Of a stretch of 64,000 nt of DNA, positions 25,495 to 33,558 are shown one piece after another. This DNA is from JAFGOG01 sp034429215 (GTDB lineage: Bacteria; Chloroflexota; Anaerolineae; JAAYZQ01). Where the stretch lies: positions 62,001-126,000 of the forward strand of contig DAOUGI010000127.1 in NCBI GenBank assembly GCA_034429215.1, given 5' to 3'. A program made the translations under genes and the position numbers. Positions within the stretch are counted from its first letter, which is position 1, and each line of letters begins with the position of its first letter. Below the pieces are notes generated by a model, which was given only the letters and a program-made list of their open reading frames with translations, did not search any database and had not been told where the DNA came from.

Positions 25495-25563
25495 GACGGA
25501 TTATCGCTGCAAGTCTTGCTCTTGAGCGGGGTATTTTTGATGAAATCCGGGACCTGGTGTGGC

Positions 25564-28500
25564 CTAGCCGCGTTTGCTGCGCCGGTATGCACGCGGCGTC
25601 ATGCCAACCTCACGCTGGAAGGTGCGGGTGAAATGCGCGCTCTCTGAAAAACCCACCGCCAGGGCGACTCGGGTGATCGGCAGGTCGCTGCTCTCCAAGA
25701 GCTTGCGCGCCTGCCAAATGCGGTAGCGGTTGAGGTACACCATCGGCGTCACCCCCTGCTCCTGGCGGAAACAATCGGTCAAATAGTCGGGGCTGAAATG
25801 AACGTAACTCGCGATCTGCTCGCGGGTAAGCGGCTCGGCATAGTGGGCATGCATGAAACCCATCGCCTGCCGGATGAGGCGTTGTGTCGGCCCCCCCAAC
25901 ACCTGGTGCCGCGTCAGTGCGGCTTCGATGCGGGCCAGCGTTTCTGTCGTGTTAAAGAGACCTTTGCTCATGATCGCCGCAACACCACGGCTCAAACGCT
26001 CGATATTCGTTTCGTCGAGCACGTGCGCAGTCAAAACGATCACCGGAATGTCGCGTGTCGTTTCGCCGGCGCGCAGCGCGTCGAGCACGGCAAAACCATC
26101 CATCTCGGGCATCATCAAATCGAGCAAGATCAGATCGGGCCGGCTATGTTCGAGCATCTCCAGTGCGGCGCGTCCATTGCGCGCGCATATTGCCCGGCAG
26201 CCCGCCTGCTCCACCAGACGACGATGCAGATCGAGAATGCCCGGATCGTCGTCCACCACCAAAACCACCCGCTCAGTCGAGTCAACGTACTGCACGAGCT
26301 GTTCGACAAGCTCTTCAGACGCAAGCGGCTTGGGCAGATAGTTCAGCTCCAGCCACTCGCCGCGATCGCGATCGAGATCGAGCGAATAAACCAACACCGG
26401 GATATGCGTGGTAGCCGGTTGGCGTTTCAGCTTTTCCAGGAGCGCCCAACCCCAACGCGCCGCCGTTTCTCGATCCAGGACCAGCGCAGCAGGTGGATCG
26501 GCCGACAGATCGATGAGCCAATCGGTCTCTTGGTCCGCATGATACACCTGCACCTCGAACCCGCGCTCGCGCAGGTATGCAGACAGATAATCGCCTGTCT
26601 TCGCCTGGGTCGCCAGCACCGCCACACGCCCCATGTGCGGGATAGGCAACAGGCCCTGACCGGCTCCGGCAGGGACAACCGGCAGTGTGAAAAAGAAGGT
26701 CGAGCCGCCGCCCAAGGCGCCGGGCGAGCGAACGCCAATCGTGCCCCCGTGCTGCTCGACCAGATACTTGCAGATCGCCAGGCCCAGCCCCAAGCCTCCA
26801 TACCCCGATTGAATCGCCCGCTCGGACCGCTGGAACTCGAGAAAGATACTCTCTTGCTCCACGGGAGGGATCCCCATTCCGGTATCACTCACCGACACAG
26901 TAACCTGTTGGCCATCGGTCTCTAGATTCAGCGCGACCGTTCCGGATGCCGTGAACTTGATCGCATTGCCGATCAGGTTGAGAACAACCTGGTGCAATCG
27001 CGTCCGGTCGCCGAGCACCCAGGGGCCTTGCTGGGGGAACGACGCCCGCCACGCCAACCCCTTTTCGCTCGCCATCTGTTCGCCGATCTGGGTCGCCGCA
27101 CACAAAACTTGTGCCAGGTCGAGTGGCTCGCACAACAGGTGCAACTGCCCCGCTTCGCTGCTCGCCAGGTCCAGCACGTCACCGATCAATTGCCCCAGGT
27201 GCTGCGCACTGGCATAAATCCGCTCCATATCGTGCAACGTGACATCGGAGAGCTGCGACTTGCGCTGTTCTCGGAGGATCATATCGCTCAAACCGACAAT
27301 CAGCGACAGCGGCGTTCGCAATTCGTGACTCACAACCGAGAGAAAGCGGCCCTTCAGCCGGTTCGCTTCCTCCGCCAGCCGCCGGCCATCGAGCGCGTCG
27401 CGATACAACTGGCCGGTGCGCAGCGCCGAGGCCAGATTGTGCACAATCGCCGCGCAGGGCTCCAGGCTCGTCGCGCTCAAGGCCGCAAAGCCGGTGGTCT
27501 GATCGTCGATCACCACCGGCAGGATGGCAAGCTGAAAGGCGGAATCGGGCGGGTAGAGCCCCGGCGGCGGGAACTCACGCGTGGGGAACCGGCGGCCGAC
27601 CGCGCTCCCGGGCAGACCCACGTCGAGCAAAACCGTGGATAACGACCAGGGATCGTCTTCCTGGGGCGAATAGAGCGCGACCAGGGCGTGCTCAATCCCC
27701 AGGTGCGGCAGATGATGAGCGAGGATACTTGCGCTTTCTGAAGCATCGAACGCGGCCAACAACTGCGAGGTCATCAACCCCAGGCGATTGGCCATCTCCA
27801 TGTGCCGCAGCAGCGCATAGGTCGCCTGGCGCTGCACCTGCTCGGCGATTTCGAGGCGGGCGCGGTCGATCAGCGAGTCGGCAAAGACGAGGCTCGCCCC
27901 CGGGATCAGCGGCGCCAGCCTGGACAGGCCCTGGCGCAGATTTGATAGCCCGGCGTGCCACGCGTACGCATCTTCGCCATGCCCCTCGAGCCAGTCGAAA
28001 AGCTGTTGCAGCGCCGTGTCGAACGGCCCAGGATCGCCGCAGGACAGACTCGATGTGAACGCCTGGACGAGATTGAGGCCCAGGGTCTCGATCTCCTGGC
28101 GCGTGCTGTGCCGCGCTTCCACCAGCGTCGCCTCTGCCATCGCGCCCGCCAGGGCGGCCTGGGTGGCTTGGCGGTCCGAGGGCGTTTCCGGCAGCAGCGC
28201 CGCCGCCGGCAGCCTCTCTGGACGGCAGCCGCACGACTGGCGAATGACGAGCTGCGTCGGCACGCGCGTGTGCGTCTCGCCTCGCTGCCTGCCCTCGATC
28301 GCGTCGAGCAGCGACAGCACCGTCTGGTACCCCAGCCTGAAGGTCGGATGCCGGACGGTGGTGAGCGGCGGCAGGTGCGAGCGCGCCTCGAGAATGTCGT
28401 CAAAGCCGATGACCGCCACGTCGTCCGGAATGCGCCGCCCCACTGCGTGCAGCACCTCGATGGCGCCCAGGGCCGACAGATCGTTACTGGCCAACAGAGC

Positions 28501-29103
28501 GGTAAACGGCGCGCCCGACGACAGGATCTGCTGCATGGCGGCGCGCCCATCTTCGCGCCGGTGCTCGCCAAAGGCGATGAGCCGTGCATCCTCTTCAATG
28601 CCGGCGTCGCGCAGCACTTCCCGGTAGGCGGCCAGACGTTCCGCCGTGTCGCCGCCGCGCCCAGACTTGCCGGCGATGAACGCGATCTGCCGGTGCCCAT
28701 GCTGGCGGAGATGGTCAAACGCCTGGCGGATGCCGCCTGCGTTGTCCACGGCGACGAGCGGTCCCGGTTTTTCGGCCGTGGTCAGAACGACCGGGTAGCC
28801 CGAGCGGATCAGGTCCTGCACATACTCGAACTGCTCGTCGGACAGATCGTCAGGAATGACGATCAACCCATCGGCGTTCCAGGGGCCGACCGGGCAAAAG
28901 TCCACACCCTCACCCGGCACCGCCCAAACGGTGCGGCTGGCCCGCGGGCTCGCCGGCAGGCTCATGCCACAGCCGAGGAGCAGATTGCAGTCCTGCTCGC
29001 GGGCCGCAGCGCAAATCCCCTGGAAGAGGGTGTGGGTATAGCCGTCAATGGCTGTACCCTCATAGACCGACCAGGTTGACAGGAAACCGATGGTTGGGCG
29101 CAT
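25564..29103 (-). CDS. One-protein signalling regulator: sugar-binding, histidine kinase, two receivers, AraC domain
   Basis: A 1179-aa protein with no signal sequence or membrane helix. Residues about 1-300 are a LacI-type ligand-binding domain without its DNA-binding head (VAVIGFDDILEARSHLPP). A helical and GAF-like region follows, then HisKA (FLSVVSHELRTPLS, His near 593), a complete HATPase, a poorly conserved receiver (about 825-945) and a canonical receiver (about 955-1075, DDD and LILLDLMMPEMDG). The AraC-type domain is at 1085-1179. Phosphotransfer from kinase to DNA-binding output could occur within one chain. It directly precedes the galactan operon, so a cytoplasmic galacto-oligosaccharide is the likely ligand. 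The ATG lies close to a promoter, leaving almost no leader. Confidence 0.93.
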   Translation of the reverse strand: MRPTIGFLSTWSVYEGTAIDGYTHTLFQGICAAAREQDCNLLLGCGMSLPASPRASRTVWAVPGEGVDFCPVGPWNADGLIVIPDDLSDEQFEYVQDLIRSGYPVVLTTAEKPGPLVAVDNAGGIRQAFDHLRQHGHRQIAFIAGKSGRGGDTAERLAAYREVLRDAGIEEDARLIAFGEHRREDGRAAMQQILSSGAPFTALLASNDLSALGAIEVLHAVGRRIPDDVAVIGFDDILEARSHLPPLTTVRHPTFRLGYQTVLSLLDAIEGRQRGETHTRVPTQLVIRQSCGCRPERLPAAALLPETPSDRQATQAALAGAMAEATLVEARHSTRQEIETLGLNLVQAFTSSLSCGDPGPFDTALQQLFDWLEGHGEDAYAWHAGLSNLRQGLSRLAPLIPGASLVFADSLIDRARLEIAEQVQRQATYALLRHMEMANRLGLMTSQLLAAFDASESASILAHHLPHLGIEHALVALYSPQEDDPWSLSTVLLDVGLPGSAVGRRFPTREFPPPGLYPPDSAFQLAILPVVIDDQTTGFAALSATSLEPCAAIVHNLASALRTGQLYRDALDGRRLAEEANRLKGRFLSVVSHELRTPLSLIVGLSDMILREQRKSQLSDVTLHDMERIYASAQHLGQLIGDVLDLASSEAGQLHLLCEPLDLAQVLCAATQIGEQMASEKGLAWRASFPQQGPWVLGDRTRLHQVVLNLIGNAIKFTASGTVALNLETDGQQVTVSVSDTGMGIPPVEQESIFLEFQRSERAIQSGYGGLGLGLAICKYLVEQHGGTIGVRSPGALGGGSTFFFTLPVVPAGAGQGLLPIPHMGRVAVLATQAKTGDYLSAYLRERGFEVQVYHADQETDWLIDLSADPPAALVLDRETAARWGWALLEKLKRQPATTHIPVLVYSLDLDRDRGEWLELNYLPKPLASEELVEQLVQYVDSTERVVLVVDDDPGILDLHRRLVEQAGCRAICARNGRAALEMLEHSRPDLILLDLMMPEMDGFAVLDALRAGETTRDIPVIVLTAHVLDETNIERLSRGVAAIMSKGLFNTTETLARIEAALTRHQVLGGPTQRLIRQAMGFMHAHYAEPLTREQIASYVHFSPDYLTDCFRQEQGVTPMVYLNRYRIWQARKLLESSDLPITRVALAVGFSESAHFTRTFQREVGMTPRAYRRSKRG

Positions 29104-29115
29104 AATTTAGATGCT

Positions 29116-29145
29116 ATTATACCCCACTTCAGTGCAGGCGTCCAA
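29116..29145 (-). promoter_or_regulatory. Promoter of the AraC-type regulator, nearly leaderless
   Basis: TTGGAC (29140-29145) and TATAAT (29116-29121) are 18 bases apart on the minus strand. The expected start point is only about five to seven bases before the ATG at 29103, and no ribosome site is present. Confidence 0.7.
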
Positions 29146-29162
29146 TACAAAAACCGAGAGCC

Positions 29163-29295
29163 GTGTATAGGTGGTCGTTGAGGCTGATGGCATTGGCGCT
29201 ATGCTCGCCGCCTTTATCCTGCTGGCTACAAGCTGCCAACCCGTTGCCACTCCTCCACCGCCGCCCACAGCAACGCTCAAGCCGGATTATGGGGT
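29163..29295 (+). pseudogene. Possible remnant of a lipoprotein gene start
   Basis: Two plus-strand frames together spell a lipoprotein N terminus: MYRWSLRLMALAL from the GTG at 29163, then AAFILLATSC followed by QPVATPPPPPTATLKP in the next frame. A small frameshift would join them into a signal peptide, lipobox and Pro/Thr linker. The frame then runs into the antisense of the TolB-like gene, so no mature domain survives. Confidence 0.3.
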
Positions 29296-30339
29296 GGCGA
29301 CCGGTCCCCAGGAAGGCCAGAGCTCGCCGGCGGGGTGGGCTGCCAGGGGGCGCTGCTTGCTGCCATCTTTATTCATCACATAGATCTCGAAATCCCCGTC
29401 CCGCTGAGTTTGAAAGACGATCTGGCCGCCGTCTAGCGACCAGGTTGGGTTCTCGTCAAAGCGCGGTGAGTCGGTGAGCTGGCGTATGCCGCTGCCATCA
29501 GCACCCATGACAAAGATGTCCGTGTTCCGCGAACGAGGAACCAGCCCATTGAAAGCAAGCTGTGTCCCATCCGGCGACCAGGCCGGGAACAGCTCCCAAT
29601 TCGGGCTGCCGGTCAACGGCTGCTGGTTGCTGCCGTCTGCGCTCATCACGAAAATGTCCCAATTACCTCGGCGGTCAGACGAAAAGGCAATCTGCGAGCC
29701 ATCCGGCGACCAGTCGGCGAACTGGTCGTTCGCCGCATTGAAGGTCAGGCGGGTGACCTTCGTTCCATCCGGCTGCATGGTATAGATTTCGTAAAAGCCA
29801 TCGCCATCATAATCGGCGTCAAAGATAATCTGCCTGCCGTCGGGCGACCAGGCCGGGTGATCCTCGGCAGCTTCTGTATGGGTCAGCCTGCGCGGGTTGC
29901 TCCCATCAATATCCATCACATAGATTTCGTACTTGAGGTCAGGGAACTGGGGACTGGGGTCATGTCGCGCTGTCAGAAAAGCGATCCGCGTGCCATCAGG
30001 GGAAATGGCCGGGCTGTCATCGAAGGCAGGATCGTTCGTCAATCGCGCCAGCCCACTGCCATCGACGTTCGTTATGTAAATTTCTGGATTGCCATCGCGA
30101 TCCGAATAGAAGGCAATCAGCCCATTCGCAGGTGGTTGGATTTCCTCTTCGGGAACAGCCGTCTCCGTGGGCGAAGCGGTCTTTGTCAGAATGGGTGTGT
30201 TGGTCGGCAAAGCAGTGGCGCCTGGCAGCGGCGTCTCCGTTGCCGGCTGGCTCACCGCAGTGACAGGCGCTTTGCTTTCACAGGCGCCAACAAGCCCAAG
30301 GACAAAGAGCAAAGTAAAAGCGATCCAGTGTATTCTCAT
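29287..30339 (-). CDS. TolB-like beta-propeller lipoprotein
   Basis: A lipoprotein of about 350 aa: signal with lipobox LVGAC (Cys20), Thr/Pro linker, and about six PD40-type repeats with phrases such as PAWSPDGRQIIFDADYDGDG and SPDGTQLAFNG. The propeller is probably a surface binding platform; there is no Tol system here, so the TolB name refers only to the fold. The ATG at 30339 is chosen because it begins the signal sequence and has GGAGG upstream; a start seven codons earlier is less likely. The gene follows the terminator of the PadR operon and is probably transcribed alone. Confidence 0.87.
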   Translation of the reverse strand: MRIHWIAFTLLFVLGLVGACESKAPVTAVSQPATETPLPGATALPTNTPILTKTASPTETAVPEEEIQPPANGLIAFYSDRDGNPEIYITNVDGSGLARLTNDPAFDDSPAISPDGTRIAFLTARHDPSPQFPDLKYEIYVMDIDGSNPRRLTHTEAAEDHPAWSPDGRQIIFDADYDGDGFYEIYTMQPDGTKVTRLTFNAANDQFADWSPDGSQIAFSSDRRGNWDIFVMSADGSNQQPLTGSPNWELFPAWSPDGTQLAFNGLVPRSRNTDIFVMGADGSGIRQLTDSPRFDENPTWSLDGGQIVFQTQRDGDFEIYVMNKDGSKQRPLAAHPAGELWPSWGPVATP

Positions 30340-30524
30340 TTTCTCCCTCCGACTTGCCACAACCGCTTCGGCCGGCGCCTCGCCCGGGCTGCCCTCGACC
30401 AGGAAACTATTGCCTTTCTACATAACCTGCTTCTGATTCCGGGTGTTCAGATCCCAACCGGTCTTGCAACCAAGTGACCTGTGCCGCCGAAAAGCCCTGA
30501 CCGCTCATAATGACGAGACGTTGT

Positions 30525-30567
30525 TGGAAAATTCAAAGGACCGCCATCTGACAACGGCGGTCCTTTG
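30525..30567 (-). terminator. Terminator of the PadR operon
   Basis: A 12-bp perfect stem (30534-30545 with 30556-30567), a ten-base loop and, on the minus strand, AATTTTCC after the stem. Confidence 0.78.
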
Positions 30568-30601
30568 GAAAAGGGTGGACTGCTCGGGATTGCCGATCTG
30601 G

Positions 30602-31489
30602 TTACGGCTGCGGCGGTGTCCCGGCATCCTCCGGGATGGGCAGGCCGTCGGGAAGCTGGCGCAGATAGCCGCAGGTCACCAACTGCACGTCGTCCCACAC
30701 ATACCCCTCGGCCGTGAATGTGTCGATGTCCTTGATCCAACGCTTCTCGCCGCCCTCCAGCGCATAGACGTGCGGGCTGTCTCCGCACTTGAGGACGAGA
30801 TGGATCGGGTGCCCTATCTCGAACTGGGCCAGAAACTCGTCGTCGACCACATGGACATCCTTCCAGGTCAGATTCAAGTGCTCGAAGGCGTCCAAGCTGC
30901 TGATCCAGCGCAGCTCGTTGTCCTGCAATATATAGATCTCGTCGCCGCTCGCTTTGAGCACCAGGCCATCGCGGATCACCAGCGAAGCGGTGTCGGGTAG
31001 GATCCTCGCCAGGCTAATGCCATGGCGTGTCACCGGGATGTTGATCACCATAGTCAGCACCACGATCAGGAGCAACAGCCGGCCCAACGTCTTGCCCATG
31101 TTGATGCTCGGCAACCGGGCCGGCGGCTCTCCCCCCTCTTCCCCCGGTCCGGGCTCGCTCTTGGAAGACAGCCGCGATCCCGTTGCCGGAAGAGCCCCGG
31201 CGCGCCTTTCCACCGGCGGTGGCGCCGGCCGGGTGGTCAGTGCCTCCCTGACTGTCGGAGGGGCAGGCCGCGGTGCGCGGTCTTCAGGCGCGGCAAGCGG
31301 GGATGGAGTTGCCTCCATCTCCCCCATGCGAGGCTGCTGTTCAGGGCTGGGTGTGGCGCGCGGGGAGGGAACGCCCTGCCTCGCCCGTTGTCTCTCGGCC
31401 AGGGCGTCGAGAAGTAGATCCAGGATCTGATCGGTATTCGGCGGTTTCTGTCCGGTCCCCCGCAGGGGATCCTGAGTTCTTTCTGTCAT
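30602..31489 (-). CDS. Membrane-anchored protein with two C-terminal tandem repeats
   Basis: A 295-aa protein I do not recognise. The first 125 residues are Pro/Arg-rich and probably disordered in the cytoplasm. One membrane helix follows (about 133-153, LGRLLLLIVVLTMVINIPV). The outer part contains two related repeats of about 50 residues, one with IYILQDNELRWISSLDAFE and one with VYALEGGEKRWIKDIDTF; both end in a similar V-x-V stretch and GHPI or GLPI. AGGAGGGAG precedes the ATG. It is the last gene of the PadR-led operon, after a polytopic membrane protein. Confidence 0.75.
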   Translation of the reverse strand: MTERTQDPLRGTGQKPPNTDQILDLLLDALAERQRARQGVPSPRATPSPEQQPRMGEMEATPSPLAAPEDRAPRPAPPTVREALTTRPAPPPVERRAGALPATGSRLSSKSEPGPGEEGGEPPARLPSINMGKTLGRLLLLIVVLTMVINIPVTRHGISLARILPDTASLVIRDGLVLKASGDEIYILQDNELRWISSLDAFEHLNLTWKDVHVVDDEFLAQFEIGHPIHLVLKCGDSPHVYALEGGEKRWIKDIDTFTAEGYVWDDVQLVTCGYLRQLPDGLPIPEDAGTPPQP

Positions 31490-31505
31490 GACTCCCTCCT
31501 ACCTG

Positions 31506-32195
31506 CTATCGCACCACAAAGAATCCAAGGATCTCGCCGATGCTGGAAAAAATGTTGGTGTAAAAGTTGCCGCCCAGTTGCCGGAAAAGCTCAAACTTCA
31601 TGCTGGGCGCCCCGATGAACGGCCGCAGCGTCCAGGCCATCTGGCTCCCGACAAAAGCATAGACAATAACCCACAGCCACATCACCCACCGGCGCGCCTG
31701 CGCTCCTTCCTTCCCGGCAGCCGAGACAATGCGCATGCCCTGGCTCAGGAACACCACCCCAACGAAACCACACACGGCAAAGATTGATACATTCATGAGC
31801 TTGAAAAATTGGTAACCTGCTGTTGTCAGCAGAAAAAAGATGATGATCGGGGCGAAACTGAGGAGCAGGACCGCAGTGACCGTGATCGCTGTCAGCATGA
31901 GGGCCACATTCTGCGTCAGGCTCTGATTAGAGCCAAACAGCACGTTGAAAAAGTACAGCGTCGGTGAGCAGACGACCAACGTCGCCAGGAACAAAAGAGG
32001 TAACTTGACCGCTGAGCTGAGGGCCTGCCATAGACTGTGGGTTGAGCCAAGCACCGCGCCGTATAGCGCCAGGAACAGGATGCTGGAAATCAACATGGCT
32101 CGCATCTTTTCTTTCAGCCCTATCCCGTCGCGGATCTCGGTGAAAAAGTGGTAGCGGTTGCGGAGGATAGTCTCGATGATGGCTAGGTCTTTCAT
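31506..32195 (-). CDS. Polytopic membrane protein (Yip1-like topology)
   Basis: A 229-aa protein with about six membrane helices and a short cytoplasmic N terminus (LRNRYHFFTEIRDGIGLKEK). The overall form resembles the Yip1/DUF1282 class of small bacterial membrane proteins, whose function is generally unknown. AAGGAA lies before the ATG. It sits between the HAAS-type gene and the repeat protein, on the same strand with short gaps, so it belongs to the PadR operon. Confidence 0.72.
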   Translation of the reverse strand: MKDLAIIETILRNRYHFFTEIRDGIGLKEKMRAMLISSILFLALYGAVLGSTHSLWQALSSAVKLPLLFLATLVVCSPTLYFFNVLFGSNQSLTQNVALMLTAITVTAVLLLSFAPIIIFFLLTTAGYQFFKLMNVSIFAVCGFVGVVFLSQGMRIVSAAGKEGAQARRWVMWLWVIVYAFVGSQMAWTLRPFIGAPSMKFELFRQLGGNFYTNIFSSIGEILGFFVVR

Positions 32196-32256
32196 GAATT
32201 TGTTTCCTTCCTTTCTTCGAGCTCGATTTTTCGATTCGCCGTCAACGCCTGCCGTC

Positions 32257-32745
32257 TCACCAGCGCGCAGCCGGCCACACGACGAACAGGACGGTCAGCG
32301 CCCAAAAGACGGCCCAGCCGGCCACAGCATAGCGCCAGCGCTCCAGCTTTAGGGCGGGAATGACAAGCGCGGCAAGGGCGATGATCCAGAAGGCTGGCCG
32401 GCTGAGAAGCTGCGACCAGCCCACGGCAGTTCCGTCAGGGGCAAAAACCAGCCAGCGCAAAATGAGGGCGCACACCACCGGCAGCGCTGCGGCGACGACG
32501 CCATCGGCAGTTCCCCAGCCGGCATGGCTATCCTGCAGCGACCGGCCGACCTCTTCCTCGCTTCCAAAGCGCTTCGCCACTCGGGAGAACGCCTGCGCTT
32601 CATCCAGGCCCTCGGCCCGCGCTTCGGCCATCGCCTCTTCCAGATGGCCCCGGATCTCGGCCAGCACTTTGTGCTCGGTCTCACTGTCCAGGTCCATCTG
32701 GGCCCGAATGCGGGCCAGCAGGCTTTCAAGGTTGCCGTCAGACAT
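32257..32745 (-). CDS. HAAS-domain membrane protein, PadR partner
   Basis: A 162-aa protein. The first 75 residues form the acidic helical module LLARIRAQMDLDSETEHKVL ... ALSR-like helix that is typical of proteins encoded next to PadR regulators (HAAS/DUF1700 type, with GHLEEAMAEARAEGLDEAQA). Three membrane helices follow. Such proteins are thought to be membrane partners of PadR-controlled systems, but no reaction is known. The gene starts 51 bases after the PadR stop. Confidence 0.75.
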   Translation of the reverse strand: MSDGNLESLLARIRAQMDLDSETEHKVLAEIRGHLEEAMAEARAEGLDEAQAFSRVAKRFGSEEEVGRSLQDSHAGWGTADGVVAAALPVVCALILRWLVFAPDGTAVGWSQLLSRPAFWIIALAALVIPALKLERWRYAVAGWAVFWALTVLFVVWPAARW

Positions 32746-32796
32746 CGGCTACCCCTCCGACGATCCGGCGCGGGCATGGAGGCAGATTCAGAAGGA

Positions 32797-33144
32797 TCAT
32801 GCCGGTGAGCCCTCCAGGCCCAGCAGAGCGTCCACCTGAGCGCTAAACGCCTGCCATTGGGCTACCTCTTCAGCCAGGTGGCGCCGGCCCCTGTCGGTGA
32901 TGGTATACAGCTTCCGGCGGCGAGCGCCCTCTTCCCCCTCCCACTCTGCCCCCAGCAGGCCCTGCTGTTCCATTTCGTGCAGGCGAGGGTAGATCAGGCC
33001 CTCCTGAAAGCGAAAGTATCCCTGGCTGCGCGCCTCCAGCTCGCGAATTATCTCGTACCCGTGCATCGCCCGGCCCGACTCTTGCAGCAGGCTCAGGATG
33101 ATCACGGTCGTAGTGCCCTTGCGCATCTGCTCCTGACTCTTCAT
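32797..33144 (-). CDS. PadR-family transcriptional regulator
   Basis: A 115-aa winged-helix protein with the PadR core: MHGYEIIRELEARSQGYF, then GLIYPRLHEMEQQGLLGAEW and the wing RRRKLYTITDRGRRHL. The short C-terminal helix places it in the small PadR subfamily that forms dimers and responds to drugs or other small molecules. ATG 33144 has GGGAAG upstream; the GTG one codon before it is an alternative. It is divergently transcribed from an ABC-2 exporter, the classical arrangement for PadR repression of efflux. A candidate operator overlaps its own -10 box. Confidence 0.92.
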   Translation of the reverse strand: MKSQEQMRKGTTTVIILSLLQESGRAMHGYEIIRELEARSQGYFRFQEGLIYPRLHEMEQQGLLGAEWEGEEGARRRKLYTITDRGRRHLAEEVAQWQAFSAQVDALLGLEGSPA

Positions 33145-33169
33145 CACACTTCCCTATACCTTATCAACT

Positions 33170-33192
33170 TATGCATTGGATAATATAGCATA
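33170..33192. promoter_or_regulatory. Candidate PadR operator
   Basis: An inverted repeat TATGC (33170-33174) and GCATA (33188-33192) with a 13-base centre covers the -10 box of the padR promoter. Inverted ATGT/ATGC-type half sites are usual for this family, so autoregulation is likely. Confidence 0.5.
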
Positions 33193-33210
33193 GGTTGCGA
33201 TGCTTGTCAA
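33182..33210 (-). promoter_or_regulatory. Promoter of the PadR operon
   Basis: TTGACA (33205-33210) and TATATT (33182-33187) are 17 bases apart on the minus strand, with TGC before the -10 box. The padR ATG lies about 40 bases downstream. Confidence 0.85.
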
Positions 33211-33240
33211 GTGGCGATCTGCAAGAAACAAAACCCAGGC

Positions 33241-33270
33241 TTGACAAGATACGCCTCCGGCATATATAAT
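33241..33270 (+). promoter_or_regulatory. Promoter of the divergent ABC-2 exporter operon
   Basis: TTGACA (33241-33246) and TATAAT (33265-33270) are 18 bases apart. The leader to the first small gene is about 75 bases. It lies back to back with the padR promoter, about 30 bases away. Confidence 0.85.
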
Positions 33271-33350
33271 ATCCTTGCAACAACCGGCACCTCGTTGACT
33301 TTTCTCGCCAGGCAACCGATCTGGCACATGTAAGACAAGAGGGAGGAGAA

Positions 33351-33554
33351 ATGGAGGAATTCGAGACGATCTCGGGTTATTTGCCCTACCTGATTCCCGT
33401 GATCCTATTGCAGTTGGGTCTCGCCATCTTTTGTCTGGTAGACCTGGCTCGCCGCAACCGCACCAAAGGCCCCAAGTGGATGTGGGCCATCATCATCATC
33501 TTTGGCCAGCTGCTGGGTCCCCTGGCCTACCTCCTGATCGGTAGAGAGGAATAG
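33351..33554 (+). CDS. Small membrane protein, PLDc_N type
   Basis: A 67-aa protein with two membrane helices joined by the loop VDLARRNRTKGPKWMW, the pattern of the PLDc_N family (the membrane anchor of cardiolipin synthases, also found as free small proteins). Free copies are often encoded just before ABC-2 exporters and may help assemble them. A strong GGGAGGAG precedes the ATG. The ABC ATPase begins four bases after its stop. Confidence 0.85.
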   Translation: MEEFETISGYLPYLIPVILLQLGLAIFCLVDLARRNRTKGPKWMWAIIIIFGQLLGPLAYLLIGREE

Positions 33555-33558
33555 CGGG

